40,638 nt of DNA from CAIRTM01 sp963723235 (GCA_963723235.1 CAVRPV010000008.1:1-40638), one strand, 5' to 3'; shown: positions 20,538 through 28,129, numbered from the stretch's first letter. Notes: generated by a model from the letters alone, not told the origin. Made by a program: numbers and translations.

Positions 20538-20791
20538 AGAGCAATGATGTCCAGCAGTGCCAGCAGCGGAGACTTGGGCCCGAAAAAGAGAGAGGTCCAC
20601 GAAAAATTTGCGACGATGTGTATGAGCAGCAGGACCGGGGTCAGTACTGCATGCTGCTTTCCGGATGCCAGGTAATACAGGACAATGGGAACGACGGGCA
20701 TACTGCAGAGTATCTTCCAGACAGGGCCGAATACCCGGTTCGGCGGACGCAGAGGCGGCCGGGTCAACTCTTCATACCATATATTCAGCAT
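20538..20791 (-). pseudogene. Truncated second tspO copy
   Basis: The minus-strand frame starts MLNIWYEELTRPPLRPPNRV, then FGPVWKILCSMPVVPIVLYY, and continues through VANFSWTSLFFGPKSPLLAL and DIIALDV. Up to there it follows the neighbouring intact tspO nearly residue for residue. It then leaves the family abruptly, where the DNA becomes the glycosyltransferase fragment on the other strand. The last two helices of TspO are missing. The open frame runs on to 20456 in unrelated sequence. The ribosome site AGGAAAGGAG and the start are intact, so a short product could still be made. It is most likely a decayed tandem duplicate. Confidence 0.8.
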
Positions 20792-21119
20792 ACACTCCTT
20801 TCCTGGTAACGGCGGATATCCGACAAGAGGGGTATCTTTTTCAACTAATTTTTTAGCATTCTCTGCTAATCCGCAAAAAAATTATAAAATTCAAATTTAT
20901 CTTTCCCCCGCTATTGAAAAAAAAATTTTCTTTCTCTATATTTTTAACATATACCCAAAATCCCATTGTAAGGCGTACGTGCGCGTCAAGGCGATGTGCA
21001 TGGTTTTTCAATGCTTTTTTTCAAGAATAGAAAGGAGGTGTCAACTCTAGAAACATAACACCGCATACGTTCCAGCAAAATCGCGCTCAACTTCTGAAAC
21101 ATACAGGAAAGGGGGAACA
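20792..21119. other. AT-rich leader region, no gene seen
   Basis: This stretch lies between the truncated tspO start and the fasciclin gene and is clearly AT-richer than its neighbours. It probably carries divergent promoters. AAAGGAGGTG at 21031-21040 looks like a perfect ribosome site but has no start codon at a proper distance, so I assign no gene to it. Confidence 0.4.
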
Positions 21120-21638
21120 ATGAAAACAATTGCGAAGATATCTGTAGTGTTGTGTGTTCTTGTCTGCTTTGCTGGTGTAACATCGGCAATGGCGCAGGAG
21201 AGGAATATTATCGAGACGGTTCTGGCTGTTAATGCAGAAGGCCCCTATGCCGGTTCCTTCGATACCCTTATAGCTGCCCTTCTGGTCGCCAAGGGTACTG
21301 TCGTCAAAACATTATCCGGCAAAAAAGATTATACCGTCTTCGGACCGACGGATGCTGCCTTTGCCTCCTTAGGTCTCACGCCCGCCAATATCGGTTCGCT
21401 GGATCAAAAAGCGCTGACTGACATACTGCTCTACCATGTTACCAAAGGCCGCCTTCTTGCTGCCGATGTGCTGGCGCTGGATGAAATTAAAATGAAAAAG
21501 GGAGGCTTTCTGCTGCAAAGCGGCGGTGTGCTCACCGACAATCTGGACAGGGATGCCAACATTATCATCACGAATGTTGAGGCGAGCAACGGGGTTATTC
21601 ACGTCATCGATGCCGTGGTTCTGCCGTTTGCACCCTGA
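21120..21638 (+). CDS. Exported fasciclin (FAS1) domain protein
   Basis: A 172-residue exported protein with one FAS1 domain, a fold used in adhesion and carbohydrate binding. A Sec signal peptide covers residues 1-25 (IAKISVVLCVLVCFAGVTSA, cleavage after AMA). The FAS1 H1 and H2 motifs are clear: FDTLIAALLVA early, KKDYTVFGPTDAAFASL in the middle (H1 box), and NGVIHVIDAVVLPF at the end (H2 box). The middle DILLYHVTKGRLLAADV is also standard. The start ATG at 21120 follows AGGAAAGGGGG. The gene is monocistronic, with a terminator at 21704-21725. Confidence 0.93.
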   Translation: MKTIAKISVVLCVLVCFAGVTSAMAQERNIIETVLAVNAEGPYAGSFDTLIAALLVAKGTVVKTLSGKKDYTVFGPTDAAFASLGLTPANIGSLDQKALTDILLYHVTKGRLLAADVLALDEIKMKKGGFLLQSGGVLTDNLDRDANIIITNVEASNGVIHVIDAVVLPFAP

Positions 21639-21703
21639 CGCAGGAAAAACACGATAATCGCTGCGGGCCGGCAACGGCCGGCTATTCGTACCAGCAACGC
21701 CAG

Positions 21704-21725
21704 GCCTCCTTCGGGAGGCTTTTTT
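21704..21725 (+). terminator. Terminator after fasciclin gene
   Basis: Six-bp stem GCCTCC / GGAGGC with a stable TTCG loop, followed by six T. A second stem from the GCCGGC region lies just upstream at about 21664-21682. Confidence 0.9.
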
Positions 21726-21791
21726 ATGCCCAAGAATACTCTTTCGATGCTACAATGGGCAACACAAAGCAATTAGCCCCGCACACACACC

Positions 21792-22513
21792 ATGACAACC
21801 CTTTTGCTCTCCCTGCTTTTTTTTGCCAGCGCATCAAACCTCCATGCGGCTGAAGGCGTCATCCTGCTGCATGGCCTGTGCAGGACCGGCGCCTGCATGA
21901 AAAAAATGGAATCGAAGCTCACTGATGCCGGTTTCATTGTCCTGAACGTTGATTATCCTTCCCGCACCGCGCACATCGAAACCTTAAGCGAGGCCGCAAT
22001 CGGTGGGGCATTGCAGGATGCCCGGCTGGAAAAGTGTACGCGCGTGCACTTTGTTACGCACTCTTTCGGAGGGATTCTGGTGCGCAGTTATTTCAAGCGC
22101 CACGAGTATCACAGGCTTGGCCGTGTCGTGATGCTCGGCCCGCCGAACCAGGGCAGCGAGGTTGTGGATATTCTCAGGTCATGGTGGTTTTTCAAAAAAC
22201 TGAACGGCCCCGCAGGCAATGAGCTTGGAACCGACAATGAATCTGTGCCGAACACATTAGGTCCTGTGAATTTTGAACTCGGCGTTATTGCCGGAGACAG
22301 GTCCATCAACTGGATCAACAGCATGATGATAGAGGGGCCTGATGACGGCAAAGTAGGTCAGTTGAGCGCACGAAGGTTGAGGGCATGAAAGAGCACGGTG
22401 TCGTGCATGCTGCGCACCCCTTTTTGATGAACAATGATGAAGTGATTGAACAGACAATCCGTTTCCTCACAACCGGAATATTCAAACCTGAGAACACCCG
22501 GCCGGATGAATAA
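21792..22513 (+). CDS. Exported alpha/beta hydrolase, lipase-like (one frame break)
   Basis: A secreted or periplasmic serine hydrolase. A Sec signal peptide spans about residues 1-20 (LLLSLLFFASASNLHA). The fold shows GVILLHGLCRTGACMKKM (oxyanion region), the nucleophile elbow VTHSFGGILVRSY and GPPNQGSEVVD. The acid is in GPDDGKV, and the His is in HAAHPFLMNN, which lies only in the frame after the break. The break is near 22353-22357 (GTAGGTCAG carries an extra base), so the first frame stops early at 22388. The restored length is about 240 residues. The start ATG at 21792 has no strong ribosome site. The substrate is unknown. Relatives act on esters or phospholipids. Confidence 0.85.
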
Positions 22514-22640
22514 ATAATCGCTGCGCAATTCCTGCAATACCCCCCTTGAAATCACACGATAAATAAACTACATAGGACTTACCGGAAACTTTTACTGCAT
22601 TCCATACCCCGCATACACCCTTACGCATTCAGGAGGCTTT

Positions 22641-23204
22641 ATGGGAGCAATACCTTGGGAAATTGATATGAAGTCGGCCCTGGCACAAGCGCAGGCAGTG
22701 CAACGGCCTGTTTTTGCTGATTTTTTCAACCCCGGGTGAATCGGCTGCCAGCAGATGGATGCGGTTACGTATCCACAAAAAACCGTTCAGGAATTCCTTG
22801 CCGACAGAATGGTGCCTGTACGCATACCCTTTGACAGCCCTTTGTCACAGGAATTCAGGATAACCTGGTTGCCGATGTTGATTACCCTTGACTGGAATGG
22901 CACGGAGCATCACCGGACAGTCGGATTCATGGCCCCTGATGAACTGGTTCCGTCGCTCATGCTCGGCTGCGCGAAAGTCTACGGCGATTGTGGGCTTTTC
23001 GACAAGGCTTTTGCCAGGCTCGGGAAGCTGTTAGCAACCTACCCTGAGAGCGACACAGCGCCGGAGGCCATGTTTTTCCGCGGCGTGTGCAGCTATAAGA
23101 GCACGCATGATCCGGCAACGCTCAAGGAGGCCTTCGAGCAGCTGACCGAGCAGTACCCGCACAGCCAATGGACAAAACGGGCCTATCCCTACCGGCTGCT
23201 GTGA
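22641..23204 (+). CDS. Thioredoxin-fold protein with in-frame TGA: candidate selenoprotein
   Basis: Reading from ATG 22641 (AGGAGG at 22631-22636), a single frame runs 187 residues with one internal TGA at codon 33 (22737-22739). The context is FADFFNPG, then TGA, then IGCQQMDAVTYP. The TGA therefore sits exactly at the first Cys of a thioredoxin-type CxxC, giving U-I-G-C if it is read as selenocysteine. Downstream the frame is clean, with the cis-Pro-like TWLPMLITLDWNG and a helical, TPR-like tail ending KRAYPYRLL. A hairpin with an 8-bp stem lies at 22756-22775, at a distance typical of bacterial SECIS elements. Without recoding, a reading frame would start only at 22755, without the fold's N-terminal part. 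The role is presumably a thiol or selenol redox reaction. No Sec machinery genes are in the window. Confidence 0.82.
22756..22775 (+). promoter_or_regulatory. Putative bacterial SECIS hairpin
   Basis: Stem TGGATGCG / CGTATCCA (one G-U pair) with the loop GTTA. It starts 16 bases after the in-frame TGA, and the loop begins 24 bases after it. A G at the first loop position and this spacing agree with the known bacterial SECIS pattern. It lies inside the coding region, as bacterial SECIS elements do. Confidence 0.7.
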
Positions 23205-23257
23205 ATAATGGCAAAAGGAGAAGCGACCAACAACCTGTTATGCAAGAAGGAGGCATG

Positions 23258-23587
23258 ATGAGAAGTGCATTAATCGCAGCAGCCCTGCTCGCACTGGTAC
23301 TGTGCGGCTGCAGCAGCGGACAGCCGCAAGAGATTATCGACATGGTTGCCAAGATGGAGAGCAACCTTGCCAGCATGGAAAAAGAACTTGCCGAGGTCAA
23401 GGCCATGGTCGTTGATTTGAAGTCGGAATTATCCACGTGTAAAATCGAACTGCAGGCCTTCGCGCAGCAAAAACTGCAGGAGGAGGAGGCACAAGCTGCT
23501 GCAAAAATTGTGCAGGAAGAAGCACCGGCGGTTCCTGAGCAGCCGACGACAAAACTGAGTAAGCAGCCGATAGGAGCAGTCGAGTAA
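23258..23587 (+). CDS. Small coiled-coil lipoprotein
   Basis: A 109-residue lipoprotein. The signal peptide ends in a lipobox, ALVLCGCSS, so Cys near residue 18 would be lipidated. The mature part is one long helix with a coiled-coil pattern (MVAKMESNLASMEKELAEVK, then MVVDLKSELSTCKIELQAF), followed by a Glu/Ala/Pro-rich tail. It resembles Lpp-like or SlyX-like helical lipoproteins in design only. I chose ATG 23258, with AGAAGGAGG upstream at 23245-23253. ATG 23255 is too close. It follows the candidate selenoprotein after 53 bases and is likely in its operon. The function is unknown. Confidence 0.75.
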   Translation: MRSALIAAALLALVLCGCSSGQPQEIIDMVAKMESNLASMEKELAEVKAMVVDLKSELSTCKIELQAFAQQKLQEEEAQAAAKIVQEEAPAVPEQPTTKLSKQPIGAVE

Positions 23588-23588
23588 T

Positions 23589-23900
23589 ATGAGTGCAAAA
23601 ATTGATCTGCACGGCAGTCAGGCTGAAAGCCTGAAGAGCATCTGGTTGAGCCAGGCCAAAAAATTTTCTGACCATGCAGGCGATCTGCGCGATTTTTTAC
23701 AGTCAGCGCACAGATGGTCTGATATCTGGCATGCCACGATTTGGGGAATGCCGGATGCAGCGCGGCAACGGGACTTTTATCAGCAGCCTGCTTCGACCCG
23801 GTCACCTGCATGCAGACATCGCGCTCGCGCGGACCATCAAACGTACGGAAAAAAAATGACTGCCAGGTTCCCGGGAACAGGCGGTCATCGGCAACGATAA
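23589..23900 (+). CDS. Doubtful small open frame after the lipoprotein
   Basis: The ATG lies one base after the lipoprotein stop and gives MSAKIDLHGSQAESLKSIWL, then SQAKKFSDHAGDLRDFLQSA. I do not recognise it. The first 65 residues look like a real helical protein. The last 35 (from about 23790) are antisense to a yjbQ fragment and are rich in Arg and Pro, so the natural 3' end was probably lost to that insertion. It could be the remnant of a third operon gene. No ribosome site is separable from the end of the lipoprotein gene. Confidence 0.35.
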   Translation: MSAKIDLHGSQAESLKSIWLSQAKKFSDHAGDLRDFLQSAHRWSDIWHATIWGMPDAARQRDFYQQPASTRSPACRHRARADHQTYGKKMTARFPGTGGHRQR

Positions 23901-23910
23901 GGCGAGACAC
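23795..23910 (-). pseudogene. Fragment of a yjbQ-like gene 3' end
   Basis: On the minus strand this piece reads LIVADDRLFPGTWQSFFF, then RTFDGPRERDVCMQVTG. That matches the last 37 residues of the complete YjbQ at 27217-27612 (VIVADGQLCLGTWQSVFF, then CEFDGPRERTVWVQVIGD). Nothing upstream matches the rest of YjbQ. The fragment is cut off and abuts the copied terminator cassette at 23960-24016. It is the second relic in the window of a gene that is complete a few kilobases away. Confidence 0.8.
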
Positions 23911-23992
23911 TACATCGGGCCGACATCCCCGTATGGCAACCCCTGTTCAATAGCCAGGACGAACCCGGTCAACTATCTAAACAAGCACTATG

Positions 23993-24016
23993 AAGCCTCT
24001 TTTTAGAGGCTTTTTT
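23993..24016 (+). terminator. Rho-independent terminator, second cassette copy
   Basis: Same 8-bp stem AAGCCTCT / AGAGGCTT with TTTT loop and T run as at 16605-16630. Upstream similarity extends to about 23960 (ACCCGGTCAACTAT against ACCCGGCCAACTAT). Confidence 0.9.
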
Positions 24017-24183
24017 GCTTTTCAAAAAAGGCTGTTTTCAAAGACTCCATACAAGCGGCCGGATTATTTTCCTGTAATAGTGCCCCCACGCAGGGACAAT
24101 TAAATTGACATCCATTCAGCCGCTGTTTATACTCATCAGGCTTAAAAATAAGGGCCTAACGCGATCAAGAAAGGGATCCTTCC

Positions 24184-25017
24184 ATGGCAGAAATGCTTCG
24201 CTATGACAATTTGATGCAGTACCTGCTTCTCAAAAACGGCAACCTGCTTTTCAAGGTCCCGTTCAGGGGCGGATGGGCTGTACTCAAAAACTACTACGGC
24301 TCGCGCACCCCGCTTTCCTCGATCAAAAAAACCCTGTGCAACCTTACCTACTGCAACCAGACCTCGTTCATGCCCAAAGGCCGCCTGAAAACCGAGCTTG
24401 AATGCATACGCATCTGGCGCGAGGCCGGGTTCAGGGTGTTTGATGTCTATGATGACGTCACGGTCGAGGGTCTGCCCGAGGGCGGTTATGCCCTGTATGA
24501 ATACGTGCAGGCGGAGCGCTTTGTGGTCTATTTTGCCGACGCCAGCGTGCCTTTGGAAGAGAAGCTTGCCATGTGGCGCCGCTTTCTGCCGGTCTGGCAT
24601 TGCCGGCATGCGCTTGCAATCCGCAACCGCGAGCCGCGGCTGGTGCATGAAAACGGCGACATGAAGCATGTCATGATCATGCCCGATGACCAGTTCCTGT
24701 TCTTTGACTTTGAAATGGCCTTCCGCTCGCGCGACCGGATCGAGGAGGCCGTGGCCCATGAGATCCTTGCCTATCTCAGGTCCCTGTGCAAAACCGTCGG
24801 CAAAGAGCACTGGAAAACCTTTCTTAAGGAGACCATCCGGCACTACCCCGACACAAAGCTGCTTGAAAGCGCCTACGTCTTTCAATTCAAGCACCCCAAC
24901 CCGGTCTTTCGCATTGCGCGCTTGATTGACCGCAACGTCAGGGCAGGCCATAAGAAATTGTTTTCAAAATACAGCGTGGCCAGGCGCCTGCATGAAATGC
25001 TGCAGGCCGCACAGTAG
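24184..25017 (+). CDS. Kinase-fold protein, putative LPS or glycan kinase
   Basis: A 277-residue cytoplasmic protein with a lipopolysaccharide-kinase-like (Kdo/WaaP-type) architecture. An ATP-binding Lys is in WAVLKNYYGSR (about residue 37). The substrate-side region carries KGRLKTELECIRIWREAGFR. The catalytic loop reads HENGDMKHVMI with Asp and Lys, and the metal-binding motif is FFDFEMAF near residue 175. A helical C-terminal lobe follows. Such enzymes phosphorylate a sugar of the LPS core. Ribosome site AAAGGGA lies before ATG 24184. The gene is followed after 6 bases by a paralogue and then by a glycosyltransferase, which supports a role in surface glycan assembly. The substrate is not visible. 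Confidence 0.7.
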   Translation: MAEMLRYDNLMQYLLLKNGNLLFKVPFRGGWAVLKNYYGSRTPLSSIKKTLCNLTYCNQTSFMPKGRLKTELECIRIWREAGFRVFDVYDDVTVEGLPEGGYALYEYVQAERFVVYFADASVPLEEKLAMWRRFLPVWHCRHALAIRNREPRLVHENGDMKHVMIMPDDQFLFFDFEMAFRSRDRIEEAVAHEILAYLRSLCKTVGKEHWKTFLKETIRHYPDTKLLESAYVFQFKHPNPVFRIARLIDRNVRAGHKKLFSKYSVARRLHEMLQAAQ

Positions 25018-25023
25018 GCGCCC

Positions 25024-25854
25024 ATGAAAACCCCGGCCACCTTTCTCGGTCATGAAGCGCACGTCCTGAGCATAAGCGAAAACGGCGACGGCGCCCACCG
25101 CGTCCTCACGATAGAGCATGCGGGCGCTCCGCTGGTCATCAAGTGCTACGGCCGCAAAACAGGCAGGCTGCAGGCAGCGCTCAGGCAATACGGCGTTCGC
25201 CACATCATCGGCAAATCAGACTATTCCACAAACGGCCGTTTCCAAACCGAGCGCAGCGTGCTTAAACTCTGGCGCAGCCTGGACTTTGATGTCCCTGAAA
25301 TTCTGTCGCCCGATTTTCTGACCGGGATTCAGCAGCCCTGCCTGGCCCTGGAATGGGTAAGCGGGCCCACGCTTGCTGAGGTTGTGCGCGACCCGAAGAC
25401 GCCAATTGAGCGCAAACAGGAACTGATCGCCCGATTTGCCGCTATCACCGGGAAACGCCATGAAGAAGCCCTGCGCCTGAGAGAGCCCCGCCTGCTGTTT
25501 GAGCACCCGACCTTCAGCCATGTATTCGTATCCGGTGAGCGCCTGGTGCATTTTGATTTTGAACTTGTATTCACGCGCACGGACTGCGTCGAGCGCACCA
25601 TCCGGCATGAAACAGCCGGTTTCCTGAAAGCCGTGCTCAGAGCCGACAGCGCTATTTCCGCACAGCTCATGCAGTCCTTTATTGCCGCCTATCCGGACAA
25701 ACACAGGATCAGGGAAATCGTGCGCGATTTGCAGCGTTTCGGAACGGTTCCGTTTCTTGGCTGGATGGAAAAATTTCCAGGCTTTTTTCGCCTGTCCAAA
25801 CGCTACCGGACCATGGCAAAGAAGGCCCGGGGTCTTGAAAAGCTGATAGCATAA
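25024..25854 (+). CDS. Second kinase-fold protein, catalytic loop altered
   Basis: A 276-residue paralogue of the preceding gene. It keeps the Lys strand (PLVIKCYGRKTGR), the KSDYSTNGRFQTERSVLKLW region that aligns with KGRLKTELECIRIW, and HFDFELVFTRTD as the metal motif. The catalytic loop reads LFEHPTFSHVFV where the first protein has VHENGDMKHVMI, so Asp and Lys of the loop are replaced (Thr and Ser in my alignment). It may be a pseudokinase, or it may use a different base. It starts ATG 25024, six bases after the previous stop, so the two are translated together. The family is the same LPS-kinase-like group. Its function is unknown. Confidence 0.65.
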   Translation: MKTPATFLGHEAHVLSISENGDGAHRVLTIEHAGAPLVIKCYGRKTGRLQAALRQYGVRHIIGKSDYSTNGRFQTERSVLKLWRSLDFDVPEILSPDFLTGIQQPCLALEWVSGPTLAEVVRDPKTPIERKQELIARFAAITGKRHEEALRLREPRLLFEHPTFSHVFVSGERLVHFDFELVFTRTDCVERTIRHETAGFLKAVLRADSAISAQLMQSFIAAYPDKHRIREIVRDLQRFGTVPFLGWMEKFPGFFRLSKRYRTMAKKARGLEKLIA

Positions 25855-25974
25855 GGAGCCTGCCACAGCGCAGTGCGCGCACCCTGTTGACTTCCAGCTA
25901 CCCCGAACCTATACGTGCCCTGTCTCAAAACGGGTTCACATCAGGCAAAGTCCCATCTTTCGCTCTCGGACTGT

Positions 25975-26914
25975 ATGAAGCCACGCATACTTGTCATCAT
26001 TGACGTTCCCGGATGGGCCCTTGAGCGCACGGCCGACAATGTCATGCGCCGGCTCGCTCACAGATATCACTTTATCAAGGCCTGCAACAGCACGGCTGCC
26101 GAAGCTATTAACCGCCGCGACTATGATCTTGTTTATATCTGCTACGAGAACCAGTTTCAGGATGCGGGTCTTGACATTGCTGTGCCCGGGCCGCGCGTGA
26201 TCGGCGTGCGCTGCCACAGCAAATGGGACGGCGGAACAGGACAGCCGCCCTCGCGGCGAATTCATCAGCCGCCTTTTGGGATTCAATGCCCTGCATGTGC
26301 CCTCGCGCATTCTCTATACTATTTTCTCGCCCCTGCATCCCGCGGTATTTCACACCCCCCACGGCGTGGATGAAACCGTGTTTGTTCCTGCGGCAAACAA
26401 GGCGCATTCGCCCCGGGGGTCGCTCGTGCTGGGCTGGGCCGGATCGCGCGCGAATCATCCCGGCAAGCGCGGCCTTGATGATCTGCTGATCCCTGCCGTG
26501 CAGGGGCTTACCGGCGTTGAGCTGCGGCTTGCCGCGCGCGAGGAGACCTGGCGCACGCAGGAAGAGATGGTCGCATTTTACCAGGGCCTTGACGCCTGCA
26601 TCTGCACCAGCCGTGTTGAAGGCGGGCCGCACAGCCTGCTCGAGGCCTCGGCCTGCGGCGTGCCGGTCATCTCCACCCGGGTCGGCCTTGCGCCCGAGCT
26701 TATCACGCACAACGACAACGGCCTGCTGATCGAGCGCAGCATCGAGGCAATCCGCGAAGCGGTGACACTCCTGCGCGACACGCCCGATCTGCGCACGTGT
26801 ATGGGCGAGCGGGCCCGTGAGATTATCGAACAGGGTTGGACCTGGAACCGACAGGCGCCGTTATACATTCCCTTTTTCGACTGCGGTCTCGCCCTGCAAG
26901 AGTCCGGGGCATGA
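25975..26914 (+). CDS. GT4-type glycosyltransferase (one frame break)
   Basis: Retaining glycosyltransferase of the GT-B fold, GT4 family, acting at the cytoplasmic membrane face. The N-terminal domain starts MKPRILVIIDVPGWALERTA. The C-terminal nucleotide-sugar domain holds LGWAGSRANHPGKRG and ICTSRVEGGPHSLLEASACG, with the E-x(7)-E element. It continues as VPVISTRVGLAPELI. One break lies near 26245 (CGCGGCGAATTC). The second frame reads through FHTPHGVDETVFVP and on to the end. The restored length is about 313 residues. It lies 120 bases after the two kinase-fold genes and probably shares their pathway. A relic of its first 20 codons occurs at 20478. Confidence 0.85.
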
Positions 26915-26963
26915 AACGGCCCATCGCCCTTTGTCGGCGCAGGTGCAACAAACAGTGCTTTTT

Positions 26964-27216
26964 CAGGCAATTCAACAATGGCTGGATGTAAGGCACGCGA
27001 AGGTATGAGGAATGAGGCGTACTTTTCCGTACGCCGCAATGACGAATGCCAAGCGCAGGCGCAACAGACGGCCGTTTTCTAAAATGTTTTCAGGCGGTTC
27101 AAAAATGGCTGGATGCAAGGCGCGCGAAGACGAAGGAGCGAGGCGTACGTCATGTGTACGCCGCAGTGACTGAGGATGAAGCGTAACGCAACAGACAGCC
27201 GTTTTTCAACCGCCTG
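26964..27216. repeat. Two tandem R1 hairpin repeats
   Basis: Copies at 26964-27080 and 27091-27216, in the same orientation. Both have the left arm (TTCAGGCAATTC or CAGGCGGTTC, then GGCTGGATG), the GGCGTAC core and the GCAACAGAC right arm. The second copy ends exactly at the stop codon of the yjbQ gene on the other strand (27217-27219). The 300-base gap after the glycosyltransferase contains nothing else. Confidence 0.75.
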
Positions 27217-27612
27217 CTAATCTCCAATTACCTGCACCCATACTGTGCGCTCGCGCGGCCCGTCAAACTCGCAGAAGAACACCGACTGCCAGGTCCCCAG
27301 GCACAGCTGTCCATCGGCAACGATAACGTTCGCGCTGCACCCGAACAGGGTCGATTTGAGATGCGCGGCTGAGTTGCCTTCCATGTGCTTGTAGCCGTCC
27401 TCAAGCGGAACGATTGTATTGATTTCCATGAGCATGTCGCGCGGCACATCGGGATCGGCATTCTCGTTAATGGTAACGCCCGCTGTGGTGTGCGGAACAA
27501 ACACCGTACACAGCCCTTGCCGCACGCCCGCTTCGGCAACAACCTTTTTGACCTCACGGGTAATGTCAATCATCTGGGCCTGTTTCTTTGTTGTGATGCT
27601 GAAGGTCTGCAT
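27217..27612 (-). CDS. yjbQ: YjbQ family protein (UPF0047)
   Basis: A 131-residue trimeric protein of the UPF0047 family. Some members have thiamin-phosphate-synthase activity in vitro, but the physiological role is unclear. The hallmark is complete: VFVPHTTAGVTINENADPDV, then EGNSAAHLKSTLFG and GTWQSVFFCEFDGPRERTVW with the conserved GTWQ. It starts MQTFSITTKKQAQMIDITRE at 27612, and the frame is clean. The upstream TerB-like frame overlaps this start by 47 bases, which is probably an artefact of a frame slip in that gene. The stop codon touches an R1 repeat. Confidence 0.93.
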   Translation of the reverse strand: MQTFSITTKKQAQMIDITREVKKVVAEAGVRQGLCTVFVPHTTAGVTINENADPDVPRDMLMEINTIVPLEDGYKHMEGNSAAHLKSTLFGCSANVIVADGQLCLGTWQSVFFCEFDGPRERTVWVQVIGD

Positions 27613-28129
27613 AGCATGCTTCTCCCTTCCGGTCGAGATGACAAAAAACTAACAGCCCTGCTTGAGAAGCGTTAGAGCGATTTACCTTGACCTTGGCCGC
27701 AATCATGTCGCGATGATCAATGTCGAGCAGCTTGGCCAGGCTGTGGACAAGGTGATCTTCATAATCGGCGAGCGTGTCATCAGCGTAAATTACCGTCCAG
27801 AGCATTTCCATGACCTGCATTTTCTGCTCAGCCGAAAAATTCTTCTTGATCGTGCTGGTAAAACCCCACAGATCAATCTGCTCGCGGCGGCGGCGCTCTG
27901 AAAGAGCCCTGACCCCCTCAAACGCCTCAGCAGAGAGTCCGAATTGCTTCTGCATCATCGCCGCGATACGGGCTTCCTCCGCCTCCGTGCATTCATCATC
28001 GGCATGCGCCATCTCAAGCAGCAGCGCACAGGTCGCGATCTGCAGCTCAAGCTCATTATCTGTTTGAACAACCGCTTTGCCGGGCCCTGCCTTGATTGTT
28101 TGAATAATCGATTTGAACATCTCAATCAT
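27566..28129 (-). CDS. TerB-like helical protein, 3' end uncertain
   Basis: A protein of the TerB/tellurite-resistance-like helical fold, often found in DnaJ-associated or stress-related contexts. The marks are ALLLEMAHADDECTEAEEAR (acidic metal-binding helix), QKQFGLSAEAFEGV and VIYADDTLADYEDHLV, the second acidic motif. After AAKVKVN (about 27680) the frame runs 40 residues of unlikely sequence into the yjbQ gene. A one-base slip near 27680 would give the stop TAA at about 27673, so the real gene is about 27673-28129, roughly 150 residues. ATG 28129 follows AGAGGAAGC on the minus strand. It is likely co-transcribed with yjbQ. Confidence 0.75.
   Translation of the reverse strand: MIEMFKSIIQTIKAGPGKAVVQTDNELELQIATCALLLEMAHADDECTEAEEARIAAMMQKQFGLSAEAFEGVRALSERRRREQIDLWGFTSTIKKNFSAEQKMQVMEMLWTVIYADDTLADYEDHLVHSLAKLLDIDHRDMIAAKVKVNRSNASQAGLLVFCHLDRKGEACYADLQHHNKETGPDD

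Noticed and set aside
20456..20791. The tspO-like frame as a novel protein with a new tail
   Set aside because: The tail is simply the reverse strand of a glycosyltransferase fragment.
21031..21040. Perfect ribosome site AAAGGAGGTG
   Set aside because: No start codon follows at a usable distance, and no coding frame fits.
24142..25866. Minus-strand open frames opposite the kinase-fold genes
   Set aside because: They are mirror frames of the well-supported plus-strand genes and carry no motif of their own.
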